Assembly: GCF_040436345.1 (NCBI RefSeq)
Contig: NC_133218.1
Coordinates: 7,185,539-7,249,538 of the forward strand
Reading direction: 5' to 3'
DNA from: Pagrus major
Taxonomy: Eukaryota; Chordata; Actinopteri; Spariformes; Sparidae
Length of the DNA stretch: 64,000 nt
Part shown: piece after piece, positions 22,701 to 35,420 of the stretch
Layout of the letters: the number at the start of each line of letters is the position of its first letter
Position numbering within the stretch: position 1 is the first letter of the stretch
The notes under the pieces: generated by a model
Database searches by the model: none
What the model was told of the DNA's origin: nothing
Seen by the model: only the letters and a program-made list of their open reading frames with translations
Translations under genes and position numbers: made by a program

Positions 22701-25700
22701 TGTTGCAGCAGCTAACTGTAGATGCAATAGCAAGACTTTAACCAGTAGATGGAGCCAAACCCACAAGAGTAGACCTGGTCCCAGTTAGTTCTTTCATTTC
22801 TCCGATCAACTCACTCACATACAGAGATCAACCCGGCTTTGAATTGTTTAGCATACATTTATTTGTTTGACTCACAGCGGCGTTTTTATCTCCTTCCAGT
22901 CTCATCGGTGGTTCTGACTACAAGCTGATTTACCGGCACTACGCAACCCTCTACTTTGTCTTCTGTGTGGACTCTTCTGAGAGTGAGCTCGGCATTCTGG
23001 ACCTGATCCAGGTCAGCTTCTTACTTTATTCTGTTGCTTTATGGACATCTTCAAAAACCAGAGGCAACCCGGCCACTTCAGATATAATGAAATGCATCAA
23101 ACAGAGTAAAAATAGGAAAAAGCCTTTAATTTAGTGGTTAAATCGTTAAAAAAGCCAACATGTTTCGACTGCTCGGTCTTCAGCAGGGAAACATGTAGGC
23201 TTTTTCAATGATTGGCATTTTAATGATTTAGCCACTTGACTATAATAAAGGCTTTTTAATATTTCCGCCCTCGTTTTGATAATTTTTCTTATATTTAGAG
23301 TGCCTGGTTTTTTAAGTATGCTCTTTCCCATTTCCAAAATATATTGCATACAGAAACCAGTCATCTCTTTTCTTTTCTCCACATCGCCCTCTTGTTTGCT
23401 CATAGAGTGCTCCAACCTTGAAAAGCAGATATTCTGTCTCTCCCTTGTTCTACTTTACACACTCCTTTCCATTACACAATGCTTGTTTAATTTTGGCAAA
23501 CATGAATCATTTTGCCATTTCATTCAATCTAAGAAATGAAACTTACTCTTCTGTGGAACTCAATGGAAGACAGTCATGTGATTGCAAAAATCTAAATGAG
23601 GAAATGCTGATACCACAGAAACAGACTGTACAGACAGCTTAACTTGTGTGCTGATAAACTTGTTTTTTGTTTTTTTATCAGAGCTGAAATCTGCCCCCAC
23701 GTCTCAATGTGCTTGCACATGTGGCAACACGCAACAGACAACTCGTCATTATATAAAACACTTAGTGCCCTCAGATTTTACCGTCACATTCGGGACCTAG
23801 AGAAAGTGAGTCAGCACGCTCAGTCCTTCCACTGATCACTGACATCACGATAGTTATAACCCCTTATCATCAATAAAATAAGAGGCGTGTGGACAAACGA
23901 TCGAAGTTACTCTGGTCTGTTCGTTTAATCTCTCCTCTAAACCCTTGTTTGTCAGTAATACACCAGCCAAACCAACACATGATATAAATGTAAGAATACT
24001 TTAAACATTTTTAAATGTTAAGAATGAGGCATGAGTCATTGAATCAACCATTGATTAGGGCTCAAGCTAATGATTATTTTCATTATCGATTACTCTGCCA
24101 ATTATTTTTATGATTATTCAAATGATCTTTAGTCTATAGAGTGTCATAAAGTTGTAAAAAAATGCTCGTCACATTTCCAGAGCCCAAAATGACATCTCCG
24201 TATTGCTTCTTTTGTGGGACCAACAGTCCAAAACCCAAAGACTCTTCATTTACTATCATAAATGACAAAGAAAAGCAGAAAATGCTTATATTTAAGAAGC
24301 TGGAAGCGGTATGTTTGACATTTTTGCTTGGAAAACTGACTGAAAAATAGCTGGCAACTAATTTTCTTTGATTGATTAATCAACTAATCGTTGCCCAGTT
24401 TGGACCATGGTCATCTTTACTTACTTATCCAGCTAACCTAAAAGAATTGTGTTAATTACCAGTAATACCAAATCCATGAGTGGCTCCAGCATTTGTCATG
24501 CCTGCAAATATAACCCTAATATCAAACACTAATCTTCAAAATATTAAATTGCAGGTGTTTGTGGAAACGCTGGATAAATGCTTTGAGAACGTCTGTGAAC
24601 TGGACCTCATTTTCCACATGGATAAGGTGAGTGTGAACCAGAGGAGCCTTTTCTATATTGGTCTTCTTCAGGTGTTTCTTCTGCACGTGGCTGCTGTTTG
24701 CGCCACAGTTGTCGAGCTCAGAAGCTTACCAGTAGCTTTGACTTAGTCGTGGATTAGCAGCACAGTCCGACCTGCTGAATTATGCCCCTTTCCAGTGTCA
24801 GAACAGCATGCAGTGTTGTTTTTAACCTGACGGACAGCAGCTCGTATATGTGACGTTAATCTACTGTCAGTGTAGTAGAGCTTTACCGATTACATTTGAA
24901 GCCTCTATTGAGGTTTTTGAATGAAGTTTGTTTTCATATTTTATGATCTCATCTCCCCAAATGCAGATACATAATATGATCATCTCTTGTAGAGACCTCA
25001 GTAATTTACTCTAACAGCGTTTGTTATTGTGGTTATATGAATGTAATTTATGGTACTGTTTGATTTCTGGTGAACCGCCTCGTTAATACAACTGCGCAGC
25101 TGCCTGCCTTTGTTTATGGTAAGCAAAAAAAAGTCGCCAGAATAAATGTTGGCAATGTACATTTCAGCAAACCATAAATATATTGAATCTTTACATGTCT
25201 TTATGTTGCAAGTTCAAGTTTCTTTTCTATTTTATGTGGTAACAATGCTGTGCTTATGATCTGGTTAGGTTTAGGCAAAAAAAAACCTTTACAGGTTAGG
25301 GTCAGGAAAATGTTTTGGCTTAAAATACCTGTTTTGATCACAACAGACACAGCTGGAGATCTCCAGACTTTTTGTCATAATATCTGCTTTTTGTTGTGAC
25401 AAACGCAGCTGGAAATTGTCTCGAGATCTCCTTAAAGATATCCAATGGTTGACGCGTACGAATGTCGAAACGCAGACGCAAATCTTATCCTGGCGACTAG
25501 GCTGGTTTTGACCGCAGTGAAAATGTTTTTGAAAGGCGTAACACCAACAAATATGGATAGAACGGGAAATGTTTGGTTCACATGAGTCAGATACAATCCT
25601 ATGTAGCCACCGCTGGAATCTAATTTGAGTAAATAGTAAAATACTAATGATATTAGTGTAGCCTAATCTTTATCTGCAGCTGCGCAGAAGTATCAAGTTT

Positions 25701-28700
25701 AAACAGAATGAATAGAGTAGAATAGAATTTGAACCTCAGTGTTATGGCAGGGTCTGCCACATATAAATGAAGTAAAACAGTATGAAATTGTGTTGTTCCA
25801 TTCAGTTTATTCAGTCATGAAAATCAACAGTTTGTTTATCAAGTTTGTTTAGGCATAACAAATCACTACACAAAACTACACAGTGCACCATTTAAAAGTT
25901 TTCCAAGTTCCAGTATTTTTTTTTTCTGCAGCTGCAGTAAGCGGTGACTCAGTCAGCTGAAGGAAAAGAGGTTACTTAAGGCCAATAGTTGGTCACATCA
26001 CAATTTTAACGATTTCTTTGCCAGTAGTTTTGGATACATCTATCCAAGGAAATTAGGCAAAAATCCATTAAAAGCACATTGTTTTATTCTCCCTGTCATA
26101 TGTATACATGTGTTTATGGTTCTCAGAAGGCCAAATTCCCACCTGGCATGATGTTGTAACTTGAAACATGAAGCCTGAGGTAACTAGCATCTGTAGGACT
26201 ATGGGAACTCTGAGGCCTTTGGACACCAAGTCTGTTATTTTCATCTAAAGATCTTGAAAACAACCTCATGTTTATTCCATTATGTTTACTGCTCGTGTGC
26301 CAAGTCCAAATCCGCAGTTTGTCAGAAGTGTTCATATTCAATAAAAGGTCCAGATGAGGGGATTTTTGTATTTATGAATGAGCTGTAGAGAGACATGACC
26401 CTGAGGTGATGTGCAGTGCGGTCGAGTGTGTGTGTCTTTTTCATACAGCCAGCTGCTTTTCAGGAACGACTGCATTCTTGTAATTGTTCCAGTTCTTTTT
26501 GGTGTGTGGGCCAGAGTGTTTAACGATTAATGTATGTCAAACTGGGTCCCTGATCTGCATGATGTATGATGTAAGGAGAGATTCTGCAGCTCTGAAATTC
26601 CGCCTGGACATTTTCACCTGAGCATTGAACTATTCAGTGCCTTAGGGTCGCATTCTGTTTCAAAATTGGGAATTTTTGCCAGGAATGATGAAAAAAAAAA
26701 CCCATTAGTGGTCACAGTTTCTTCTAGTAAAGATTCTGTTGCAGGTGATGGTTTTAAAACTGGGTAGGCTCCTTTTTGACTGGGCTAAAAAGGCCTCCTT
26801 TTCTCTACCGGGAGCTGAGCTGGAAGTGCTGCTGGAAACTAATCAGACACGTCTACGGCCATCTTGATTGAATTTTCCCAGCAGGAAATTGATGTCATGT
26901 GGTGCTGTGGGGCTTGGCCTGAGGAATGTTCCAAGATGAAATTTGAAATATTTCTGCTATACAGAAAACCCTTTGTTCCCAGAGGGTTCCTCTACCTGGA
27001 CGAGACTGACCTGCATATCAGTGTGAAATTGCAGTTTTAATAACTATACGGAGACTTTTAAAACAGAGTTAATATTACTAGTCTGTCGTGGACATATACA
27101 GACTCATAAATTACAGATTTAGGCTGTTAAACTATGAAAAAGATTTTAGATATTTTTGATACAGTCCAGTTTCAGCAAGAAGACATTTAAGGAATACACC
27201 TCTATGGAAAACTATACCTATCTCAGAGCTGTTCCAGGCATGATTTTTTCCCCCCAGTTAATCATCCTTAGGCCTGCAACAGAAGAGAGTCTCAAGTTCC
27301 CTGAATATTTTCTGCCCACAGGAATTCACAAATCTAAACTTGAAAGATAAATTGAAACTGTCGTCTTGTGAGCATTGAGTGTCAGCGAGGTTCCAGAGAG
27401 AACTTTTCTCTCCAACAGCATATTTTGTTCCTCCCTCATCTCGTCTGTATAATTTGGTATAAAGAAACACAGATGAGCTGAGTTGCTAGACAAGACGGGA
27501 TCGTAAAATAGTGAAGTTCACATCGCTTCAAACGACTGCGTCTTGCTACGTCGTGGCTTATTACTCAATTTTCTGTAGCATTTTGTAGTGTATGCTTTAT
27601 GTTACATGACTGAAAAGAGACCTGTTTCTAAGACTGAACTGACGTGTACAGTGGTGTGCAGGCTATCGCTGTGTATTAACTGCCCTGTTGTCTTTGTCTG
27701 CAGGTTCATTATATCTTGCAGGAGGTGGTGATGGGAGGCATGGTGCTGGAGACCAACATGAATGAGATTACGGCCCAGGTCGATGTGCAGAACCGCATGG
27801 AGAAGTCAGAGGTCAGTGTGGTCTGATAGCCAGTGTTTTTAATTCACACTGTACATTTTTAGATAGATGAATGTGTTTCTTATGCTCCTCCTCCTGTTGA
27901 CTTGGCTGGTAAAAGCAGTCTTAAAACTTCAATGGTTGTTTTAGAGGTCCTCAATCATGTTAAATATCAGTCGTCATTAGCCTCGTTCTGCCCACATCTT
28001 AGATATGTTCAGCGATTTAAACTGGTTTGTTGTATTGCCCATTGACACCTGTTCCCTGTGGTTAAAGACAACTGACCAATCACAGCTCAGTAGGCTTAGT
28101 TGCTAAGAGTGGGGATATCAGCCAGCTAGCTAAAGTCATTAAAAATAACATGAGAAAATTAAAGACAAACGTTAGATAACCCTGATACAGCTGACTTTAA
28201 ATCAACCTACAGAAATAACAATGCTAAAAACAGTACCCCAACAGATTTAGCACTTTGGGTTTATAACACTGTCAGATTCATTATAGATTAAAAAATGACT
28301 AAAATTGTTGTAGTAGAACCAAGAGTATTGCCTTTTTTATTCCAAACACTCTTCGTCCTTATTTCTTCGATCATTGCCACTACAGCTGCTGAGCCAACTG
28401 AAGATGTCGACTGCGAGTTGGATATGTCACTCACTTCTGATTGGTCTGGGCTAAACAAATTAAGGCCCCTCCACATGAACGCAGACTGACTGAAAATATA
28501 AAATGGCTATTCAATCGGATTATCCGGCTGACTCACTGTCGCTTTATTTAAATGCAATTGAGGGCAAGGACTGTGTTTCCCTTTTCATGCACTTAAGTGC
28601 TCATGAAAGCTGTACCTGAAATTTGAGAAGAAGCTGCAAAAAAGCATCACATTCATTAACTACTGTAAGTTTACGGAAAATGAAGCTCAAGAAAATGAGT

Positions 28701-29464
28701 GAAATGAAAATGAAAACGAACAAAAGTGTGGCATGAATGTTGTCAAAAGTTGAAGTTGAGAAATATCCTTATTTTCTTTATCGTGAGAGTTGGACTAGAA
28801 GGTTTATACAACTCTCATATCTGCACTCTGAAGTTACAGCCAGGAGACGGTGAGCTTAGCTTATCTTGCATCAATAAAGCACTGAAACTATCTTAGCTTA
28901 TCATAAGGACTGCAAACAGGAGGGAACGGTTACCCTTCCTCTGTCCAAACATAATAAAATCCTCCTACCAGCTCCTCTAAAGCTCATTCATTAACATCCG
29001 TCACGTTGTTTACTCCATACATTTATACTGAAGTATAAAAACAACACATGTGGGTTCTGGTAGAGTCTTGATTACAGTAAGAAAGCAAAAATTTCCCCAA
29101 AAGGCTCAAGGTCAACCTGAACATCTCTGATTTGACTCTTAAGCACTGAAAAGGAAGCGTTGTCTTCATGTTCCTCTGACCAAACTGAGTTGAATTTGAG
29201 TGAAGCTTAATCTAATGGCAAGTATTATAAAAAGTTGTTTTCCCCATAGACAAAACCTGCTAAACCTGCTTATAATTACGTATATATTCCACACACTGTC
29301 GCTTTAAAGGTGTTCTCCCTGTTGTTTTATTTTGGTAGGGGGGTCTATCAGCGGCCCCCGCTCGCGCCGTCTCCGCCGTGAAGAATATGAACCTGCCCGA
29401 AATCCCCCGCAACATCAACATCGGAGACATCAATATCAAAGTGCCGAGCCTCTCCCCGTTCTGA
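19741..29464 (+). CDS. ap3s2: ap3s2: AP-3 complex subunit sigma-2 (sigma-3B), complete, 6 exons
   Basis: This gene encodes the small sigma subunit of the heterotetrameric AP-3 adaptor, which sorts membrane cargo from endosomes to lysosomes and lysosome-related organelles. Coding exons are 19741-19809, 22256-22347, 22900-23011, 24555-24626, 27704-27811 and 29339-29464, totalling 579 bases, 192 residues plus stop; human AP3S2 has 193. The protein opens [16 protein letters not shown] and contains the sigma-adaptin core [20 protein letters not shown] and [19 protein letters not shown]. It resembles sigma-2 rather than AP3S1: [11 protein letters not shown] is the AP3S2 form, whereas AP3S1 has HNILAEMVMGG. 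The C-terminus [18 protein letters not shown] is kept. All introns are GT-AG and all frames join without a break. The start is the only Met matching the family N-terminus. Intron 1 carries a dead Tc1 element. anpep follows on the same strand, as in human. Confidence 0.96.
20411..21603 (+). mobile_element. Inactive Tc1-type DNA transposon in ap3s2 intron 1
   Basis: The ends are inverted repeats: TACACTGCCTGGCCAAAA on the left and, on the other strand, TACACTGCCCGGCCAAAA on the right, each ending in the TA dinucleotide that Tc1/mariner elements duplicate. The 1.19-kb length is usual for a bare Tc1 element. Inside lies a transposase relic in the + direction: a DNA-binding region ([15 protein letters not shown]) at about 20615-20720, a catalytic-domain block (WSDESRF, then [11 protein letters not shown]) in the frame 20937-21332, and [14 protein letters not shown] near 21352-21395. 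The blocks lie in different frames with stop codons between them, so the gene is dead. The host gene is unaffected because it is intronic. Confidence 0.88.
20937..21430 (+). pseudogene. Tc1 transposase catalytic-domain relic
   Basis: An open stretch reads from [18 protein letters not shown] through [16 protein letters not shown] to [14 protein letters not shown], which is the DDE domain of a Tc1-like transposase with the first catalytic Asp in WSDESRF. The matching third-carboxylate block ([15 protein letters not shown]) follows in another frame, and later codons hit stops. The upstream helix-turn-helix part is also broken. It is a decayed transposon gene, not a host gene. Confidence 0.85.
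22015..22118. repeat. Repeat fragment rich in AAGTCAAGTC
   Basis: Short direct words (CAAGTCAAGTCACAAGTC) lead to ACTTGAGTCGACTCGAGTCC, a near-palindromic end seen in dispersed teleost elements. Only one end is recognisable, and its class is uncertain. It lies in ap3s2 intron 1. Confidence 0.4.
23121..23254. repeat. Small fold-back element in ap3s2 intron 3
   Basis: The left arm (AGCCTTTAATTTAGTGG, then AAAGCCAACATGTTTC) pairs with the right arm (GAAACATGTAGGCTTTTT, then GCCACTTGACTATAATAAAGG) around a short centre containing GCTCGGTCTTCAGCAGG. It is a palindromic non-coding element of unknown family. Confidence 0.55.
24057..24398. repeat. MITE of the 'GATTATTTTCATTATCGATT' teleost family
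   Basis: The left end reads GGGCTCAAGCTAATGATTAT and the right end reads TTAATCAACTAATCGTTGCCC, its approximate inverse. The interior has CCAACAGTCCAAAACCCAAA and TGACAAAGAAAAGCAGAAAAT, words of a very common fish repeat. The chance open frame across it (24162-24350) is not a gene. It lies in ap3s2 intron 3. Confidence 0.65.
24627..27703 (+). other. ap3s2: ap3s2 intron 4
   Basis: This 3.1-kb intron has a gtgag donor and a ctgcag acceptor. Apart from the partial MITE at 25741-25897, I see only unassigned AT-rich sequence. The open frame at 26123-26341 has no recognisable domain. Confidence 0.7.
25741..25897 (-). repeat. Partial copy of the 36423-36777 MITE family
   Basis: In reverse orientation it matches the element at 36423-36777: both contain GGCAGGGTC(T/C)GCCACATAT, AAAACAGTATGAAA and TTTATTCAGTCATGAAAA, then end at GTGCACC near TTAAA. 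Only the part next to one end is kept here. Confidence 0.6.
27812..29338 (+). other. ap3s2: ap3s2 intron 5
   Basis: This intron separates the exon ending MEKSE from the exon starting GGLSAAP. A stretch at about 28845-28990 (GTGAGCTTAGCTTATCTTGC, ACTGCAAACAGGAG, then CCTACCAGCTCCTC) is related to a dispersed teleost repeat also seen at 53340-53530. Two short frames on opposite strands at 28288-28489 are mutual shadows. Confidence 0.65.
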
Positions 29465-32105
29465 GCGGCGGTCCAGCTGAGCTCTGCAGGGCTGATGTAC
29501 TACTGATGCAGTTCCCCTCCACCCAGCTCTGTCGTCTATACGGAGAACACTGTTTTATATGTGTATTATGGAACCACAGCAGCTCATTCTCCCCTCCATT
29601 CTTGAACGGGAGATAAGCTGCTGATTATTTTTGAGTTCTGCTGTATACAAATGACTCTAGTTGAAGGATTTGCACAATAATGTAAAGTTTAATTCAGAGT
29701 AATATTAATATGTATGTATCTTCTGCTATTCTTTCTGTTTTTTTATTTTTATTTCTCCAGTTGATTTCCTATTCCTTCCAAACTGTGTTGGCCCGGTGTG
29801 TATTTTCCTACTCTTCTAAATAGTCCCGTCACAGGTTTGAAAACGCTCCCTGTCTAGCGTGAGCTTTTGGACTCGACACAGTTGACTGTAATAAGATCCT
29901 TTGGCTTCTGTGTTGGGCTGTAATTACTCAAACACATCTTTATCTCCTGTTCCAAGTGTGTGTTCATACACACTGGGATTAAACTCCTCTGCTTGGCTCC
30001 GTTCACAGTTTATTTTTTCCTCCTCTGTAATATATTGTGTCTCTGACATGCTTGTGATTTGTGAATAATAATATTGTTCCCATGGGTGCAGAATGTGCTC
30101 AGTGCTGCAGATGTAAAGGCTGTTTAGATCCAGCCAAGTTTTAATGTGCTGTGATAGTATCCCGCCAACATCTGTTAAGAGAGGCAACAGGCTTACTTTG
30201 ACCTTTTTTGGATCTTTAATCGTGTGTGTGTGTGTGTTACAGGCTGTCTCTAGTGGTCAAATACAACCAGATTCATTTGCGCCATACTTGAGTTTAACCA
30301 TCATATCCTGTCAAACTGTCTCATGGCAGGCAAATGTGCCCATGTCAAAGACATTCCTTGCCAAGGTAAATTAAATAAATGAAAATGCAATTCTGTGGCT
30401 CTTCTTGTGCAACAACTCATTCACAGCAACCTTGAGGTTTTTCTTACGTATCAGCAGGTAAGCTGATCAAGCAGCATCATGTGAAGCTTGCATCAGAGCG
30501 GTCAGAACGCTCTGTACCTCGCGGTTCAACCACAATGAGTCCGCAGTCTTGTTGATACAGCCGCATTCTTTCAGCCCCCCTTCCCCAATTTAGGGATTTT
30601 TTCTTTTGGGAAAATTGCGGGAGTAGTTCCCTCCCTACATCCCCATGAAAAACCTGTGGCAGCTCTCACCACCTCCCACCTCCACCCTCGCAGATGCAGA
30701 CTGCTAGTGTTTCACATCAGCCGGGATCATTCCAGCTCAACTTCTGCGTCTCATGCAGACTTAAATCAGGGCTTGCAGTGGACATCCAGCATACACAGGG
30801 TTTGGTACGTACCGTTTTCCCCGTGTTTGACATGTTAATTTATCCAACATGCTGCATGCCAAGTTACTCCTTTTGTTGTGTTTTCCTCACAGGAAAGGTT
30901 CTGTAACAGCCTCAGTATTAGCTTTACAGCTTTTGGCATCTGGAGCAAAGCTGCGCTGCTTGTTTTACAATGAAGGAGGTTTCTTAGAATTGGTCTGCAA
31001 CAAATGGTCCATCCATGACTTTTCTCAAATAGTGCATGAATGCAGCTTAAAGTGAGCTGAAAGCAGCCAGTTGAGTCTTCGTTGCATCCCTTTCTCTCTT
31101 GTTTTGATTTCAGCTATATCACAAGGCTCGGACCCACTCTTTATACAGTATATAACTTGTCACATACTGTTGTAAAATGCTTATTGCTTTCACGAGTAGA
31201 TAATTCATCAAGTACTTCAAGTCCCAGTTTGACTTCTTGGCTCTTGGTGCGGATTTATTGGTTGTCTGTCAACATCCTGCATGGGCTGCACTAAATGTAA
31301 ACTCTGCAGCTCCCACAGCTAATCTGTACAGTGTGGAGCTGAGACCCCACAGAGCTGATAGTGTAGGTCACAGGTTCATGTGCAGGAAGAATGATAATGC
31401 AGGCGGGTGTGTGTGGATGTGTGGCTGATAAAAGGTATTTGTTGTTCACGTTCCTGAGATAAGATGAACTCGGAATAAACTTATTGATCCCCAACGGGAA
31501 ATCTGGTCGAAGGACAAAGTGGAAGAGAAGAGATAAATTATGCAAACAAAATTAGTTTGTGTAATGCCCCTGATGCTTCTCTACATTAACTAAACAAAGA
31601 TTTCCAGTAAGAGGGCTGATGTCTTATTTGAGTCCTTCCCAGTAATCACATGCACAGGTAACATTGTAGAGTATTTAATGGTTCTAATCACATGATAACA
31701 AACAGGCTCTGACCAGTAAGAATACACAGCACTTGCAGGGAGTCGAGGAGGAGACTGTGTTAAAATCACACCAGGACACAGAGGTGGTCACGTGGCTCTT
31801 TTGTTGTCGTTTTTTACTCCATGAAAAAATGTGAATTAGGTGGCCCAAGATAAACATTCCCACTCACAAGATTATCCTGCTCACTGCTGGGAAAGTGCCC
31901 GGATTTGTTGGGCTTATATTACTTATTAACTTGGCCTGAAGGGACATTTGTGACATTAGAAGAATTAATCTAACAGTCTTCTAATTCATTTCCACTTTTT
32001 TCCTGTTAGCCCCTGCTAGCTGATTTCACTGATTAGTCGTGCATCACCCTGAAAAACTGACTTTTAGACAAACTGCACCTGGAACATAATGCCTCTGGTT
32101 TGTTA

Positions 32106-32300
32106 TTTAAAGGGTAAGTCCACCAATTTTACACATTAAAGTGTGTTTACAGATCTTGGGGAGTACTACGGCATACGCGAAGAAAGTAATATAAAGCCTT
32201 TTGTGGCTCCAAAGGAAGCTGCATGTAGTCTGATAAATTGCCTCCAGTGATGTCACTCAGTGGCAAAGTTGCATTGTGGGTAATATAGGCACCAGGTTTT
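32106..32300 (+). repeat. Single arm of the TTAA fold-back MITE family
   Basis: It matches the left arm of the element at 10083-10590 from TTAAAGGGTAA through GTGTGTTTACAG, GTGGCTCCAAAGGAAGCTGC and GGCACCAGGTTTT. The opposite arm does not follow within the next 300 bases. Confidence 0.7.
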
Positions 32301-34670
32301 TCTTCCTAGGACTCATCGTTGCAATCTGCCACAGAGACAGCTACACTGGACAGCTAAATTCGGTTTATAGGGCTAATATTATACCTATCAAACAACTACT
32401 AGCTTGCGAGGTAGTTCAGATTACATTTTCCAATTTTAATTTATCCGTGTATCAAAAATATACATTTAATGAATGGACATTTCAGTAATTTACTTTGTTA
32501 TTCCACATAATGTAACAAAATTAGGCAGTGGCCAGGGCTGCAGTGCTATTTGTTTAAGTACCAGGGGAAAACCTAAGACAATTAATTCACAATGACTACT
32601 GGCATGTTTTAGGTTGGACCATTTTCTTGCATGCAGGGCTGTAGTCAAGCCTTCATAAATACTGAGGTCATGCATAGGCCTACTAGAGGGAGCAGCATTA
32701 AAAAGGAATTCAATCAAAGACCCAGAGGAGACTGACTCCTTTCTCATGCAGACATGACTTATTTACTGCCCTGATGATACTTCCTATGAAAGCCAATTTC
32801 CACCAGTTAAAGACAAAAAAATGATGAAAACTTAGTCTTGATAAGAGAAATGATATTCTTTCATCAATCTTAGTTTTCATCCCATTTTTTTAATTTGTAG
32901 AAATGGGCTTTGATATTTATCACTGTGACCCACTTTTGGACACTTTCGGAGGAGGTGATGATAACAGACATTGTGACTGCAGCAGGTAGGCTGATTGTTT
33001 ATCCAAAGCTGCTGCTGTTCACTGTAACTTTAGTCACCATGTTGCCACTGAAAATATGAGAGCAGAAACTCCTGACTGACTCTGTGCGCAAAGTCCGGAC
33101 ATGTGACGTTTTAAATTAATACAGGTTAATAGTTTGTTGGCTCAGGTCCTGCACGCAGCTGCTGCTTCTGTTCCTGTGCTGTAACTCTTAGTTACATTTT
33201 ATTTCCCCACTTGGAGAAAAAAAGGGGCTGGGCAGTGCTACACCCGTGACAGTGGCTAAAGCTAGCTGCCTTCTCAGCTACCAATGAATGCCATGTGATT
33301 TGATGTTGTTAAGCTAACTTTAAACCACAAATAGGTTACAGTTCTAAATTGCTAATTAATTATATTAGTGATCAAAACACTATATTGGGATATGGGTGCA
33401 CATATGCATGTTCATGGATATGCAGTAAAAGTCGCATTATTTTTGAGGACCCAAAAATATTCACGAAACACAAAATAAATTCAGATATGTCACAGAATAA
33501 ACTGTCAAGTGAAATACTAAAATATCCCTAACTCATTTTGAGATTTGTATAAATATTTATAAGCTATAAACAGAGCAAAAATGTAATTGCCATAAGCTCT
33601 TGGGTGTATGTAGCCTAAATAATCACATTTATAGATTTACCTTTGACAACCTATTTAAAATAGACTTTCTGAATGTCCCCATTGCATTCTTTGAGGATTA
33701 TTCAAAAGCAGAATAGGCAGGAATATCTGAGCCACATTTTAATGCTTTATTGCACTGGCTTTTTGGGTTTAATAATCAGCCTAAAAAGGCTGAACATTAA
33801 CGCCTTTCTGTTGTTTCACCAACCTGGAATCTTTACACATGGCATTACGACAGCATTACCTCTCCCAAACAACAAGCTGTAGACGTGTTCGTCTTTCAGT
33901 CAGGCGCTGCATGGCAGAGGCACAGGTTGTTGTGGTGTTGCAAGGTGGACCCAAGTTCAGGAAATGGCCACGTGAGGTGAAGTTATAAAGGTGTTTTGCT
34001 TGGTACTGGGGAATGAAGGTGAAGTGGAAAGTAGATGATGGTTGGCAGGGGGCAAGGACCAATCGGCAATGGGAGTTGGTGGAGCATGACTTGGCAGGCA
34101 CAAGGGTAAGGGTGTGAGCGTGTCTGGCTGCAGAGGTGCAGGGATAGCAGGCAGATATGAGGCGATCCTGAGGCACATAAAAAAAAGACAGTACAAACTC
34201 GGAATAAACACAAGAATAGTTCTCAGGATAACGACACAAAGAGCCCGAAACTTGTATCTGTCGCAGTAGTCGAGAGAACCATCTGGAAAGGAACGGGGGG
34301 AGAGCCGCGGTATACAAATACTGCCAAGCTGATGAGCTGATGGACAGCAGGTGGTTGAGTTATTAGGGATCCAGGAGGGTCGGCAAGGGGTTGCCACACC
34401 CACACAAAGACAAGGGAGGGGAGGGAAACACAACACAAGGTAAAAAACTGGGAAATGGCCAAGGGTGTGACACTCATACCTGAGAGCATGTTTCATATTA
34501 TCCTAACAAAGGAACAGAACATCATATCCAGATTTTCTGGACCTTGACAAAGCCGTGACTGTGGCGATACATCATAGTAATCCAATGGGTCATTGGATCA
34601 CATGCAAATAAAGTCTAAAAACATTTGCCTACATACAAGATTGTTGTAGACTGGATGTAGCTTCTGTTGA

Positions 34671-34760
34671 AAGGAAATCATATCTTCAGAAGTAGACTCT
34701 CACAATCATAAATGTGTCAAAGAAAGACTGTTACAATGCACCATGACTTGCAGATTAAAC
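34671..34760 (+). repeat. Direct repeat, copy 1 (about 90 bp)
   Basis: AAGGAAATCATATCTTCAGA through GACTGTTACAATGCACCATG to GCAGATTAAAC recurs at 35332-35420 with roughly 85 per cent identity by eye. The pair is in the same orientation, about 660 bp apart. The family is unknown. Confidence 0.6.
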
Positions 34761-35331
34761 ATTACAGCAACATTATGTAACTCCTTTACCTTACAATAAC
34801 AGCTCCCAAATCATGTTGATGGTACAGTGTCTTGTAATAGGGTGGATGGTGTCTATGTCACTTGTTTCTGCTCTATGTAACTTCAGTGAAAGGGTAAGAT
34901 CACAGCGTTACATACGTTACATACATTTTGTTTGTAGTTAGCACCTAGATTACTTACTAGTCTTTTTCTTCTTTGTGTGCTTCAGACAGACTCATTGATC
35001 TTTTCAGGCTCAGTGTCTTTCTCAATAGAATGATATAAAACCCTGATAAAGTGTGCCTTATTGCTGCTGCACCTTTCTTCGTCTATTAAACAAATTGCCA
35101 GATTGTGTTATGTAATCGTCATTTATTGATGCATTATCTACAGAAAACAATAGGTACCAAGACGGGACCGAATTAGTAGAAATTTCCATAACTAAATCTA
35201 TTTGATTGAAGGCTTTTTGCCTTTATCATAATGAATATCTGTTACTGTTATTATTATCCAATGAAGAATTGACAAGGCGTAGCTTCAGTCAGCTGTGGTA
35301 AACTCGTTTGCAAATAGATCTCCTGTAAAAA

Positions 35332-35420
35332 AAGGAAATCTTATCTTTAACTGTAGCCTCTCACTATCATAAAAGTGTTAAAGATAGACTGTTACAATGC
35401 ACCATGAGTTGTAGATTAAC
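35332..35420 (+). repeat. Direct repeat, copy 2 (about 90 bp)
   Basis: This is the partner of 34671-34760, sharing AAGGAAATC, CTCTCAC(A/T)ATCATAAA, GACTGTTACAATGCACCATG and AGATTAA. Flanking sequence outside the 90 bp does not match. Confidence 0.6.

Noticed and set aside
33856..34496. Overlapping minus-strand frames of 153 and 179 codons
   Set aside because: Two long frames in different registers over the same low-complexity, Pro/Ser/Cys-rich translation indicate biased repeat-like DNA. No start context, splice structure or domain supports a gene.
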